Shown here in pieces: positions 24,882-32,488 of a stretch of 64,000 nt of DNA; position 1 is the stretch's first letter; each line of letters starts with the position of its first letter. Made by a program: the position numbers and the translations under genes. The notes below the pieces were generated by a model, which saw nothing but the letters and a program-made list of their open reading frames with translations, did no database searches and was not told the DNA's origin. The DNA is taken from positions 28,444 to 92,443 of the forward strand of contig JARGNI010000023.1 in NCBI GenBank assembly GCA_029213195.1, written 5' to 3'. This DNA is from Verrucomicrobiales bacterium. GTDB taxonomy: Bacteria; Verrucomicrobiota; Verrucomicrobiia; Verrucomicrobiales; DEV007.

Positions 24882-25334
24882 ATGATTGTCGACCTTCTCG
24901 TCCGTTATCTTCATTTTGTTTCCCTGATCGTGCTGATGGCCGCCGTAATTGGACAGCACGTGGTCCTCGCGAAAGTGGTGACCCGAGACCAGATCGTGCG
25001 GGCGCAGCGATTCGACATCGTGTATGCAGTGATGGTCGTCCTCGTCCTGGCGACGGGATTCGCCCAGTGGTTCTGGGTGGGAAAGCCCGCCGATTTCTAC
25101 TCCGCGAATCCTGTCATGCACACCAAGGTGACCCTCTTTCTTCTTGTGGGAATCATCTCGATCTATCCCAGTGTTTTCCTCGGCAAGAATCGTAAGGGGG
25201 ATCCGGGTGACCAGGTTTCCGTGCCGAAGGGAGTGATCTGGAGCATCCGTATCGAGTTGCTGCTGCTCTTCCTGATGCCGCTCCTCGCCAGCATGATGGC
25301 GCGTGGTATCGGGATCCCGGTGGTTTCCGAATAG
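24882..25334 (+). CDS. DUF2214 family membrane protein
   Basis: 150 residues with four predicted membrane helices. The N-terminal RYLHFVSLIVLMAAVIGQHV and the GFAQWFWVGKPADFYSANPVMHTK region correspond to the DUF2214 layout, including a conserved His in the first helix and the His-Thr-Lys step before helix three. The conserved His could bind heme or metal, but no function is known. It lies eight bases after the YihY gene and ten before the hydrolase, so the three are likely cotranscribed. Confidence 0.82.
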   Translation: MIVDLLVRYLHFVSLIVLMAAVIGQHVVLAKVVTRDQIVRAQRFDIVYAVMVVLVLATGFAQWFWVGKPADFYSANPVMHTKVTLFLLVGIISIYPSVFLGKNRKGDPGDQVSVPKGVIWSIRIELLLLFLMPLLASMMARGIGIPVVSE

Positions 25335-25344
25335 GATTCGCCGC

Positions 25345-26226
25345 ATGGGATTCCCAGGCATTGCTCGATTGGTCGACTACGAGGAACACTCTTCCGCGTT
25401 GCCGGGAGAGGAGTTGCGCTTTCTTCATGGGAGGCGAGTCCATTTTCGGTCTCGTGGTGAAGGCCGAGTCGTTGTTTTTCTCCACGGGATGGCGGCTTCG
25501 AGTTTTTCGTTTCGTGACCTGATGGCCAGGGTGCCTTCCGGCTTTCGCTTCCTCACCATCGATCTGAATGGATTCGGATTTTCGGAGCGGGGGAGTGAGG
25601 TGGAATCGTATCGACTCACCCGCCAGGCGGAGGTAATCAAGGCACTCCTCGAAGATCTCGCGATCGATCGGGTTTCCCTGTTCGGGCATTCCCTCGGCGG
25701 TGCGGTCGCCGCGAGCTTCGCGAACCGGTTTCCCGAAAATGTCGAGCGAGTCTTTCTGGTGAGTCCGGTTTCAAAGTTCGATCGTCCTCCCTGGTATCTA
25801 CGAAATGGAATCAGCGCACGGGCTCTCTACGCAGGGATTCGAGTTCTCCTCTCACGTCCCGAGCGGTTTCGGGAGTTGATGGGGAGGGCGTTCTTCCAAG
25901 AGAACATCCTGACCGAATTGGTCGCGGAGGAATATCGACGGCAACTGCTCGTGGAAGGGCTCCGTGATGCATTCGTCGGATACGGAGTGGCGCTTTCCCA
26001 GGAGCAGAACCTGTCGGAGACCTATTCGCAACTGATCCCTCCGGCCCATCTCCTCGGTGGAGAAGAGGACGCGATCGTCTCTCCGGATTCTCTTCGGGAA
26101 CTCGTCCAGTCGATCCCCCGGGCAGACCTTTCGCTCTTACCAGATTGTGGACACTCGGCTCCGGAAGAATTTCCTGATTCCGTTTTGAAATGGATCCTCG
26201 CTTCCTCTTCATCGGAGGAGGTGTGA
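25345..26226 (+). CDS. Alpha/beta hydrolase
   Basis: 293 residues. Oxyanion strand VVFLHGMAAS, nucleophile elbow GHSLGGAVA (Ser in GHSLG), a probable acid Asp in GGEEDAIVSP and the His in DCGHSAPEE form a complete hydrolase triad order. A helical cap lies between about residues 155 and 220. No signal peptide is seen. Substrate unknown; likely an ester or lactone. Start chosen at ATG 25345, ten bases after the DUF2214 stop; the frame is open to 25303 but would overlap that gene. Confidence 0.88.
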   Translation: MGFPGIARLVDYEEHSSALPGEELRFLHGRRVHFRSRGEGRVVVFLHGMAASSFSFRDLMARVPSGFRFLTIDLNGFGFSERGSEVESYRLTRQAEVIKALLEDLAIDRVSLFGHSLGGAVAASFANRFPENVERVFLVSPVSKFDRPPWYLRNGISARALYAGIRVLLSRPERFRELMGRAFFQENILTELVAEEYRRQLLVEGLRDAFVGYGVALSQEQNLSETYSQLIPPAHLLGGEEDAIVSPDSLRELVQSIPRADLSLLPDCGHSAPEEFPDSVLKWILASSSSEEV

Positions 26227-26258
26227 TAGGCGCGGTTCCATATTTCTGAGATCTTTCG

Positions 26259-26282
26259 AATCCCCTGAATGTTCAGGGGATT
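26259..26282. terminator. Hairpin after the alpha/beta hydrolase gene
   Basis: AATCCCCTGAA and TTCAGGGGATT form a perfect 11-bp inverted repeat with two bases between (about nine pairs can form in practice). It lies 32 bases after the stop. No T-run follows on either strand, so it may end transcription with help or protect the 3' end. Confidence 0.5.
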
Positions 26283-26321
26283 CATCAGCCAACAAAAACG
26301 AAGGAGTTACGAAAGTAATTG

Positions 26322-26336
26322 CAATTATGATAATTG
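26322..26336. promoter_or_regulatory. AT-rich perfect palindrome before the gene at 26358
   Basis: CAATTAT and ATAATTG flank a single G, 21 bases upstream of the start. The block is far more AT-rich than the surrounding DNA. It may be an operator overlapping a promoter, since TATGAT at 26326-26331 could act as a -10 box, but no good -35 element is visible. Confidence 0.45.
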
Positions 26337-26357
26337 AGTCTCAGGATAGAGAGGATC

Positions 26358-27092
26358 ATGAAACGTACTGCCCTCTTCCGTTTTCTTCTCGTTCTTCCTG
26401 TCTTGTTTGGATGGGCGCACCCCTTGCAGGCTGATTCCTTTCTCGAGATTGCCCGAACGGACCGCAACACGCTCAACGATCTCCTCGAGGAGGTGCCTCT
26501 CTACTCACGGAACCGGGAGCTGCAGATTCGAAGGCTGAGTGCAGTGCAGGAGCAGTTGGTGGTCTTCGAGGAAGAGATGCGAGGAGAGGGACTTCCTGAG
26601 CCTCTCCGCTCGGCCTTCTCGATTCACTACTCGGCGATCATGAGTGCACTTGTCGATGACCAGATCTGTGAGGAAGAGGGGCGCGATGCTCTTTCGATTC
26701 ATCGGCAGTTGCTGTATCGGACCCATCTTTGGATGGAAAAACGGATCCGCGATGAGAAATTTCCGGAGGAAGTGATCCAGAACCTTCATTATTTCCTCAC
26801 GGAGCTGGAGAAGAAATCCACCCCGAGACATCTCGTTTCCGCCGAGATTCGAACTCCCGTGATCAATGGATACCAATTCTGGGTCGGAGAACTTCTCGCC
26901 TGGGGGGAAACCTGTGGGCATCTCAATCCCGGCCAGCTCTCGCGTCTCGCCGTTTCCCTTGGAAATCTTGAGCGGATCGAATGTCTCTACAAGAGAGATG
27001 GTATTCTCTATCGCAATGAGCGGGATGATCTGCATCGACGCTTCATCGACTTGACACGCTATACGATCGACCTCGTGGGGCGACGTCACTAG
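26358..27092 (+). CDS. Exported protein of unknown function, helical
   Basis: 244 residues beginning with a clear signal peptide (basic n-region, hydrophobic core, HPLQADS cleavage area). The mature part is rich in charged helical segments (RNRELQIRRL, VVFEEEMRGE, ETCGHLNPGQ) and has two Cys. No family recognised. The start at ATG 26358 is supported by GAGAGGA seven bases upstream; an upstream ATG at 26334 in the same frame would put eight residues before the signal. It follows an AT-rich palindrome and appears to be the first gene of its own unit. Confidence 0.72.
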   Translation: MKRTALFRFLLVLPVLFGWAHPLQADSFLEIARTDRNTLNDLLEEVPLYSRNRELQIRRLSAVQEQLVVFEEEMRGEGLPEPLRSAFSIHYSAIMSALVDDQICEEEGRDALSIHRQLLYRTHLWMEKRIRDEKFPEEVIQNLHYFLTELEKKSTPRHLVSAEIRTPVINGYQFWVGELLAWGETCGHLNPGQLSRLAVSLGNLERIECLYKRDGILYRNERDDLHRRFIDLTRYTIDLVGRRH

Positions 27093-27186
27093 CTCGTGCG
27101 CCTGACTGGGTCGCGGAGGAGGGTTGGGAGAACGGTCGATTCTCCTTGCCAAGTTCTTCGGAACGGGAGAAAACGTGCGCACGCTC

Positions 27187-27396
27187 ATGTCTCGTTCTTT
27201 TTTTATCTGGCTAGGATATTTCGTGCTCTTTGCCGTGGCGATTCCCTGGTATTGGCCGGCGGATGATGAGCGGGTCTGGTTGGGATTTCCCCTATGGGTT
27301 GTGGTGACCCTGATCGCTTCCCTGGCGATATCGATCTACACCTCCTGGCTGTTTTTGACGAAGTGGCCCGCTGCAGGAGAGGAGGATCATGAGTGA
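27187..27396 (+). CDS. DUF3311-like small membrane subunit next to a symporter
   Basis: 69 residues, two hydrophobic helices with the AIPWYWPADDERVWLGFPLW region between them. This order of a short two-helix protein overlapping the start of a sodium:solute symporter is typical of DUF3311/YhdT-like partners. The stop (27394-27396) lies inside the symporter gene, which starts at 27389, so translation is coupled. The start at ATG 27187 was preferred; the frame is open back to 27124 with no membrane-like features there. Confidence 0.75.
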   Translation: MSRSFFIWLGYFVLFAVAIPWYWPADDERVWLGFPLWVVVTLIASLAISIYTSWLFLTKWPAAGEEDHE

Positions 27397-28900
27397 TACC
27401 GGTCTCGAAGATCCCATTCCCTTTGGTCCGGGCGCCTTTGTTTTCATTGGGCTCTATCTCCTTTCCCTAATCGGAATCGGCATTCTCGGCAAAAAGGCTC
27501 AGAAGGAGTCGAGTCTCCGCGATTTCTATCTCGGCGGGCAGGGAGTGGGTTTTGTCGTGCTCTGGCTGACCTTGTTCGCAACGCAATACAGTGGGAATAC
27601 CATCATCGGGTTTACCGGCAAATCTGCGCAGATCGGTTTTGCGTGGATCACTGCGGTGCAGTTCATGATCGCGATCGTGGCGAGTTATCTGCTTTTCGCA
27701 CCCAAGCTGCATCGCCTCGCGAAGAGGGAGGGATTCATTACCCCGACCGACTACCTTCAACATCGGTTCGGAAATCGGGGGTTGAATGCCCTCGGCACGC
27801 TCATCATGGTCGCGGCCCTGGGGAATTTCTTTCTCGCACAGCTCACCGCGATGGGACGGGCGGTGGAAGGGCTGACAACTTTCGAGCCGCAGCTCGCCTT
27901 CGCCTACGGGGTCATCGGATTGGCGGCGATCATGCTGCTCTACGAGACTCTCGGGGGATTCCGAGCCGTGGCATGGACGGATGTGATCCAGGGAGGAATT
28001 CTCGCGGTCGGCTTTGCCGTTCTCCTTGTCTTGATCTTTCGGGAGTTCGGAAGCCCCGCCGAAACCACCGCTCTTCTACTTCAGCATTCGCCGGAAAAGG
28101 CGCACCCTCCCGAGGGGCACCAGTTGCGACAATGGATCAATTTCATTCTCCTCTTCGGTTTTGCCGGCGCGCTCTATCCCCAGGCGATCCAGCGGGTCTA
28201 TGCGGCCAAGTCGAGTCTCGCCCTCCGAAAAGGTCTCGCCGCGATGGCTTACATGCCCCTCTGTGCGACCCTGGTGGCTATTCTTGTCGGAGTCGCGGTG
28301 GCCGCTCACCTTCCCGAGCAATTGGAAGGAGCGAAGACGGATACGGCGCTGACCTTGATGCTTCGCCAGATTCACGGGGAGAGCTGGATCGGGAGCGCGG
28401 TCGTGGTCGTGATTTTTTCGGCCGTGCTCGGAGCGATCATGTCGACGGGCGATTCCGCGTTGCTCTCGATCTCCAGTATGTTGACCCGAGATGTCTACCA
28501 GGGTTTCTTCCGTCCGCAGGCTTCTCAACAGGCCCTGACTCGGATCGGGAAACTGGTTTCAGCCGGGTTGGTGATCGTCCTGACGTGGTTGACGATTTAC
28601 CTCAACCGACTCGATGAGGAGATTACGCTCGTCCAGTTGCTCGGAATGAAATTCGACATGCTGATCCAGCTGGCCCCTGCATTTATGATTGGGATCCACT
28701 GGAAGGGGATGAGAGCCGTGCCGACTCTGATCGGGATGGCGGTAGGCCTCGTTTTCTCGCTCTCCTTTTTCTGGGTTTCGCCAGAGGGGGAGGGGGTGAT
28801 GTCTGCGATCAAGAACTCGGGCTTCAATCCCGGGCTCTACGGACTGATCATCAATGTCTCCCTCTGCGTGGGAGGGAGTTGGCTCCTGCGACGAAAGTAG
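27389..28900 (+). CDS. Sodium:solute symporter (SSS family)
   Basis: 503 residues with about thirteen predicted membrane helices. Typical features include SLRDFYLGGQGVGFVVL, LFATQYSGNTIIGF in the first helices of the LeuT-like core, and DSALLSISSMLTRDVY near residue 355, the region of the sodium site. SSS proteins import sugars, organic acids, amino acids or vitamins with sodium. The substrate is not clear from sequence. It overlaps the small membrane protein before it by eight bases and converges with the gene at 28910. Confidence 0.9.
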   Translation: MSDTGLEDPIPFGPGAFVFIGLYLLSLIGIGILGKKAQKESSLRDFYLGGQGVGFVVLWLTLFATQYSGNTIIGFTGKSAQIGFAWITAVQFMIAIVASYLLFAPKLHRLAKREGFITPTDYLQHRFGNRGLNALGTLIMVAALGNFFLAQLTAMGRAVEGLTTFEPQLAFAYGVIGLAAIMLLYETLGGFRAVAWTDVIQGGILAVGFAVLLVLIFREFGSPAETTALLLQHSPEKAHPPEGHQLRQWINFILLFGFAGALYPQAIQRVYAAKSSLALRKGLAAMAYMPLCATLVAILVGVAVAAHLPEQLEGAKTDTALTLMLRQIHGESWIGSAVVVVIFSAVLGAIMSTGDSALLSISSMLTRDVYQGFFRPQASQQALTRIGKLVSAGLVIVLTWLTIYLNRLDEEITLVQLLGMKFDMLIQLAPAFMIGIHWKGMRAVPTLIGMAVGLVFSLSFFWVSPEGEGVMSAIKNSGFNPGLYGLIINVSLCVGGSWLLRRK

Positions 28901-28909
28901 CCAGTCGTT

Positions 28910-29206
28910 TTATCGCACGAGTCGGGTGTATTTCCCATCCATGGTCACCCTGGCGCCGAACTCGTTGCGTCCCTCCGTCTGTGCGGGGAAGGATTCCGAC
29001 CAGTAGATCTCCCAGGATTTCTTGGATCCGAAGCCACCTTTCTTGTAGATCACCTGGGCAATGAAAACCTTATCTTGCAGCCCTCGGGCTTCGAGATCCT
29101 CTTGCGCAATGGTGGCAGCCTGGGCGGCATTCAGCGCAGGGGGATTGGCGAGCACGCTGCCGAGGAAAAAGGTGCTGAGAAGGATGGCAAAGGCGAATGA
29201 TTTCAT
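28910..29206 (-). CDS. Small secreted protein of unknown function
   Basis: 98 residues with a signal peptide (about 1-19, ending VLANP). The mature part starts with AAQAATIAQEDLEARGL, which resembles the helix of PepSY-like domains (alanine-rich, ending in a Gly-Leu), followed by strands YKKGGFGSKKSWEIYW and a basic end. Resemblance to PepSY is only suggestive. The start at ATG 29206 is chosen because the frame open to 29347 puts the signal peptide at residue 48. A plausible promoter lies just upstream. Confidence 0.72.
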   Translation of the reverse strand: MKSFAFAILLSTFFLGSVLANPPALNAAQAATIAQEDLEARGLQDKVFIAQVIYKKGGFGSKKSWEIYWSESFPAQTEGRNEFGARVTMDGKYTRLVR

Positions 29207-29235
29207 AGTCGGATCCGTGTTTTGAGTGGTAGAAG

Positions 29236-29265
29236 AGAATAGGTCAGGTTTCGTCCTATCGTCAA
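29236..29265 (-). promoter_or_regulatory. Candidate sigma-70 promoter for the small secreted protein
   Basis: On the minus strand TTGACG and TATTCT are separated by 18 bases, ending about 30 bases before the start at 29206. The spacing and -35 box are good; the -10 box matches four of six consensus bases. Confidence 0.35.
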
Positions 29266-29345
29266 ATGGATCTGGGCGGGGAAATTCCGTGAAAAACAAG
29301 GCTCCGAACTTGCACTGCGACGGAAGGCTCGGGTATGGATGTTCC

Positions 29346-30335
29346 ATGAGCGACTCTCTTTCTTCCCTGCCTGTCTCCGATGGGGGACAGTTTCCTTCGA
29401 TCGGCCTGGGAACCTGGAAAATTCCCGATGATGTTCTCCCTACCTTGATTCCGGAAGCGGTTTCTCTGGGGTATCGCCATTTTGACTGCGCCTGTGACTA
29501 CGGGAATGAACCTGCTGTCGGGAAGGGGATTGCGAATGCGCTCGAGGCGGGCACGGTCTCGCGGGAAGATCTCTGGATCACTTCGAAACTTTGGAATACC
29601 TACCACCATCCCGATCATGTCCGCGCGGCCTGTGAACGATCCCTGCAGGATCTCGGACTCGACGAACTCGATTTGTACCTGATCCATTTCCCGGTGACCC
29701 TTGCCTATGTCCCGTTCGAGGAACGTTACCCCCCGGGATGGTTCTTCGACCCAGAGGCCGAGAATCCTTCGATGAAACACGTCGATGTTCCCTATGCAGA
29801 TACCTGGGGCGCGATGGAAGAACTGGTCGATGGCGGGTTGGTGAAACGGATCGGGGTCTGCAATCTCGGGACGGCCATGCTACGTGATCTGAAATCCTAC
29901 GCGAGGATTCAGCCTTCGGTTCTCCAGGTCGAGATGCATCCGTACCTCACCCAGCAGAATCTCTTGAGATTCTGCCAGGAGCAGGACATCGCAGTGACCG
30001 CTTTCTCCCCCTTCGGCGCCAGCTCCTATGTTCCGCTTTCGATGGCGGATGCCAACGAGTCGCTCTTCGACGATGCGGACATCCAATCGATCGCGGCGAA
30101 GTACGGAAAGACCGTCGGGCAGATCGCGCTTCGCTGGGCGGTGCAGAGGGGCACGGTAGCGATCCCGAAGACGCAGACTGTGAGTCATCTCCAGGAGAAT
30201 ATCGAGATCTACGATTTCGGGCTGAGCGAAGAGGATATGCTCACGATCGACCAAATGAACCGAGATCGTCGTTTCAACGATCCCGCCGAGTTCGGAGAGG
30301 CGGCTTTCAATACATTCTATCCGATCTTTGACTGA
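29346..30335 (+). CDS. Aldo/keto reductase
   Basis: 329 residues, TIM-barrel NADPH-dependent reductase. The catalytic tetrad is complete: Asp47, Tyr52, Lys81 and His114 in DCACDYGNE, SKLW and LIHFP. SIGLGTWKIP at the N-terminus and the cofactor segment IPKT(Q) near residue 275 fit the family, and the insertion EERYPPGWFFDP recalls xylose reductase and mannose-6-phosphate reductase types. Probable role: reduction of an aldose or sugar aldehyde. It precedes a sulfatase gene by 77 bases. Confidence 0.9.
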   Translation: MSDSLSSLPVSDGGQFPSIGLGTWKIPDDVLPTLIPEAVSLGYRHFDCACDYGNEPAVGKGIANALEAGTVSREDLWITSKLWNTYHHPDHVRAACERSLQDLGLDELDLYLIHFPVTLAYVPFEERYPPGWFFDPEAENPSMKHVDVPYADTWGAMEELVDGGLVKRIGVCNLGTAMLRDLKSYARIQPSVLQVEMHPYLTQQNLLRFCQEQDIAVTAFSPFGASSYVPLSMADANESLFDDADIQSIAAKYGKTVGQIALRWAVQRGTVAIPKTQTVSHLQENIEIYDFGLSEEDMLTIDQMNRDRRFNDPAEFGEAAFNTFYPIFD

Positions 30336-30412
30336 TGGCCCTTTTCCCTGGCTGGTCTTCCTCTTGCGGGAGATTCGGTGGGCAATTTTTGAGAAATCGG
30401 GAGTATAGGGGT

Positions 30413-31819
30413 ATGCGCACCGTTCTTTGTTCTCTACTCTTGATGGGATGTCTGCTGACGATGGGTCAGGCAGAGGAGAAACCCAATGTCATCATCATCT
30501 TCATCGACGACCAGGGATACTATGATCTCGGGTGCTACGGTGCCACGGAAGTCAAGACTCCCAGGATCGATCGACTCGCGGTAGAAGGAATTCGGTTCAC
30601 CGACTACTACGCGGCAGCTCCCATCTGCAGCCCATCCCGTGCCGGACTTCTCACTGGCGCTTACCCGCGTCGGATCGGGATGGAGACCTGGGTGCAGCGT
30701 GCGGATTCCGATCGCGGGATTCATCCCGATGAGGTGACGCTCGCCGAGTTGTTTCGAGAAAACGGATATCGTACCGGTTGCATCGGGAAATGGCATATCG
30801 GGGATCTCGATCCCTTCGTTCCCACCGCCCAGGGGTTTGATGAGCATTTCGGGATGTATTCGAATCTCGATCCGGTCGAAACCGTTTACTTCGGTGAGGA
30901 AGGAGTGCCTCTGCTGCGGAATGGAGAGGTAGTGAAACGTCCTGCTGATCCGGCAGAACTGACCCGGGTCTACACCGACGAGGCGATTGCGTTCGTGGAG
31001 CGAAACCAGGAGAATCCTTTCTTTCTCTATCTGCCGCATACGATGCTTCACAACCCTCTCGGGGTCAGCCCGGAATTTGTGGGCACTTCGGCTTGGGGCG
31101 AATACGGAGATGCGATCCAGGAACTGGATCATCACGTGGGCCGCCTCCTCGACCGATTGGAAGAATTGGAGATCTCCGACAACACGGTCGTGGTCTATGC
31201 CTCGGATAATGGTCGGGGACAAGGGCGGAACCCGGAGCAACCCATGAAAGGAACGAAGCTGACGACATGGGAATGCGGGATTCGTGTCCCCGCCATCGTC
31301 TGGGGACCGGGGGTTGGGATCGAAGCGGGAGAAACCTGTTCCGAGATCGTGAGCGCGTTGGATTGGTTTCCCTCACTTGCGACCGCAGCCGGGATCGAGA
31401 TCGGGGAGGAACACCCCATCATCGATGGGCGGGATCTCTGGCCCATGTTGACCGGAGAAGTGGATGGCATCCCGTCCCCCGAAGCAGATTTGTCACTCAA
31501 TGCGGGGATGCCTCTTCGCAGGCGATGGGAGCCAAGATTGGAGTGGGAGGAATACTTCACGCAGGAAGATTACCAGAACGCCTTTTTCTACCACGGGAGT
31601 CATGGAGCGCTCGCCGCCGTCCGTTCCGGCCCCTACAAGTTGTTCCTGAATCCCCAGCTGGTGATCTATGATCTCGAGAAGGATCCGGGGGAGCGGAAAC
31701 CGATTCGGGAAAAGGGGCTCGTGAAGCGGCTCAGAGGGATGGCCGTGATGTTCCAGGAAGAAATGAGCCGCGATGCTCGGCAGGCAGGTCGGGCGCAGCG
31801 CCCCGATGCCGGAGAGTGA
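30413..31819 (+). CDS. Type I sulfatase, secreted
   Basis: 468 residues with signal peptide (about 1-20; an internal MGC is not a convincing lipobox). N-terminal metal site FIDDQGYYDLG; formylglycine signature CSPSRAGLLTG with Cys72; IGKWHI near residue 124; and ASDNG near residue 264. Lengths and order are normal for arylsulfatase A-type enzymes. Start chosen at ATG 30413, since the frame open to 30335 would overlap the aldo/keto reductase gene and put sequence before the signal. Substrate probably a sulfated sugar; not determined. Confidence 0.92.
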   Translation: MRTVLCSLLLMGCLLTMGQAEEKPNVIIIFIDDQGYYDLGCYGATEVKTPRIDRLAVEGIRFTDYYAAAPICSPSRAGLLTGAYPRRIGMETWVQRADSDRGIHPDEVTLAELFRENGYRTGCIGKWHIGDLDPFVPTAQGFDEHFGMYSNLDPVETVYFGEEGVPLLRNGEVVKRPADPAELTRVYTDEAIAFVERNQENPFFLYLPHTMLHNPLGVSPEFVGTSAWGEYGDAIQELDHHVGRLLDRLEELEISDNTVVVYASDNGRGQGRNPEQPMKGTKLTTWECGIRVPAIVWGPGVGIEAGETCSEIVSALDWFPSLATAAGIEIGEEHPIIDGRDLWPMLTGEVDGIPSPEADLSLNAGMPLRRRWEPRLEWEEYFTQEDYQNAFFYHGSHGALAAVRSGPYKLFLNPQLVIYDLEKDPGERKPIREKGLVKRLRGMAVMFQEEMSRDARQAGRAQRPDAGE

Positions 31820-31939
31820 GGACCGGCGAGGAATCTCCACGGCGACTTGAATCCGGGAGGCTTCGGGATACAGTCCGGATCCCGAGGCGTAACTGCAGAA
31901 CCAAAGTGTACTTTGCCTGCCTCCCACCTGATTGTCACC

Positions 31940-32389
31940 ATGAGTGCTTCTCCTTCTCCCTTGCCTGCTTTCGAAGAAATTGCAGAGACGATGTCCTACT
32001 TGCCGGATCTGGATGCGAAATATCAGTTTCTCATCGATCTGAGCAAACGGCTTCCTCTGATCGAGGAGGAAGAGGAAACCGATGACTACCGGGTGTTTGG
32101 CTGTCAGTCATCGGTCTGGATCGTGCCTTTTCACAAAGACGGTGAATCGGAAGTTCTCAGCTTTCGCGGAAAGAGCGATTCGGTTCTTGTCAGTGGGATC
32201 ATTGCCACGGTGTTGAGCTTGTTTGCCGAGAAGACTCCAGCTGAGATTCTCGACCTCGACGCACCCGCCGAACTGAAGCGTCTCGACCTGGAGTCTCATC
32301 TCAGCCCGAGTCGACGAAATGGTCTCGTTGGGATGATCGAACGCATCCGGGAATATGCCGCAGAAGAGCGGGTGAAAGCCGATGGGTGA
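31940..32389 (+). CDS. sufE: SufE family sulfur-acceptor protein
   Basis: 149 residues. SufE accepts persulfide sulfur from the SufS cysteine desulfurase for Fe-S cluster assembly. The active Cys55 lies in VFGCQSSVW, and the RLPLIEEEEETDDYRV stretch before it and FRGKSDSVLVSGI after it are typical. Start chosen at ATG 31940, giving normal family length. No other suf gene is in the window; it stands between two sulfatase genes, which does not imply a role in sulfate ester metabolism. Confidence 0.9.
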   Translation: MSASPSPLPAFEEIAETMSYLPDLDAKYQFLIDLSKRLPLIEEEEETDDYRVFGCQSSVWIVPFHKDGESEVLSFRGKSDSVLVSGIIATVLSLFAEKTPAEILDLDAPAELKRLDLESHLSPSRRNGLVGMIERIREYAAEERVKADG

Positions 32390-32488
32390 CCGAAATCGGC
32401 CTGTCTGATTTTTCCAAGAAAGCGCCCGATCCTGTAGCATCGGTTGCTTGAGAGTGATGGGGGTGAGGAGAAGGTTCTTCGTCAGTCC

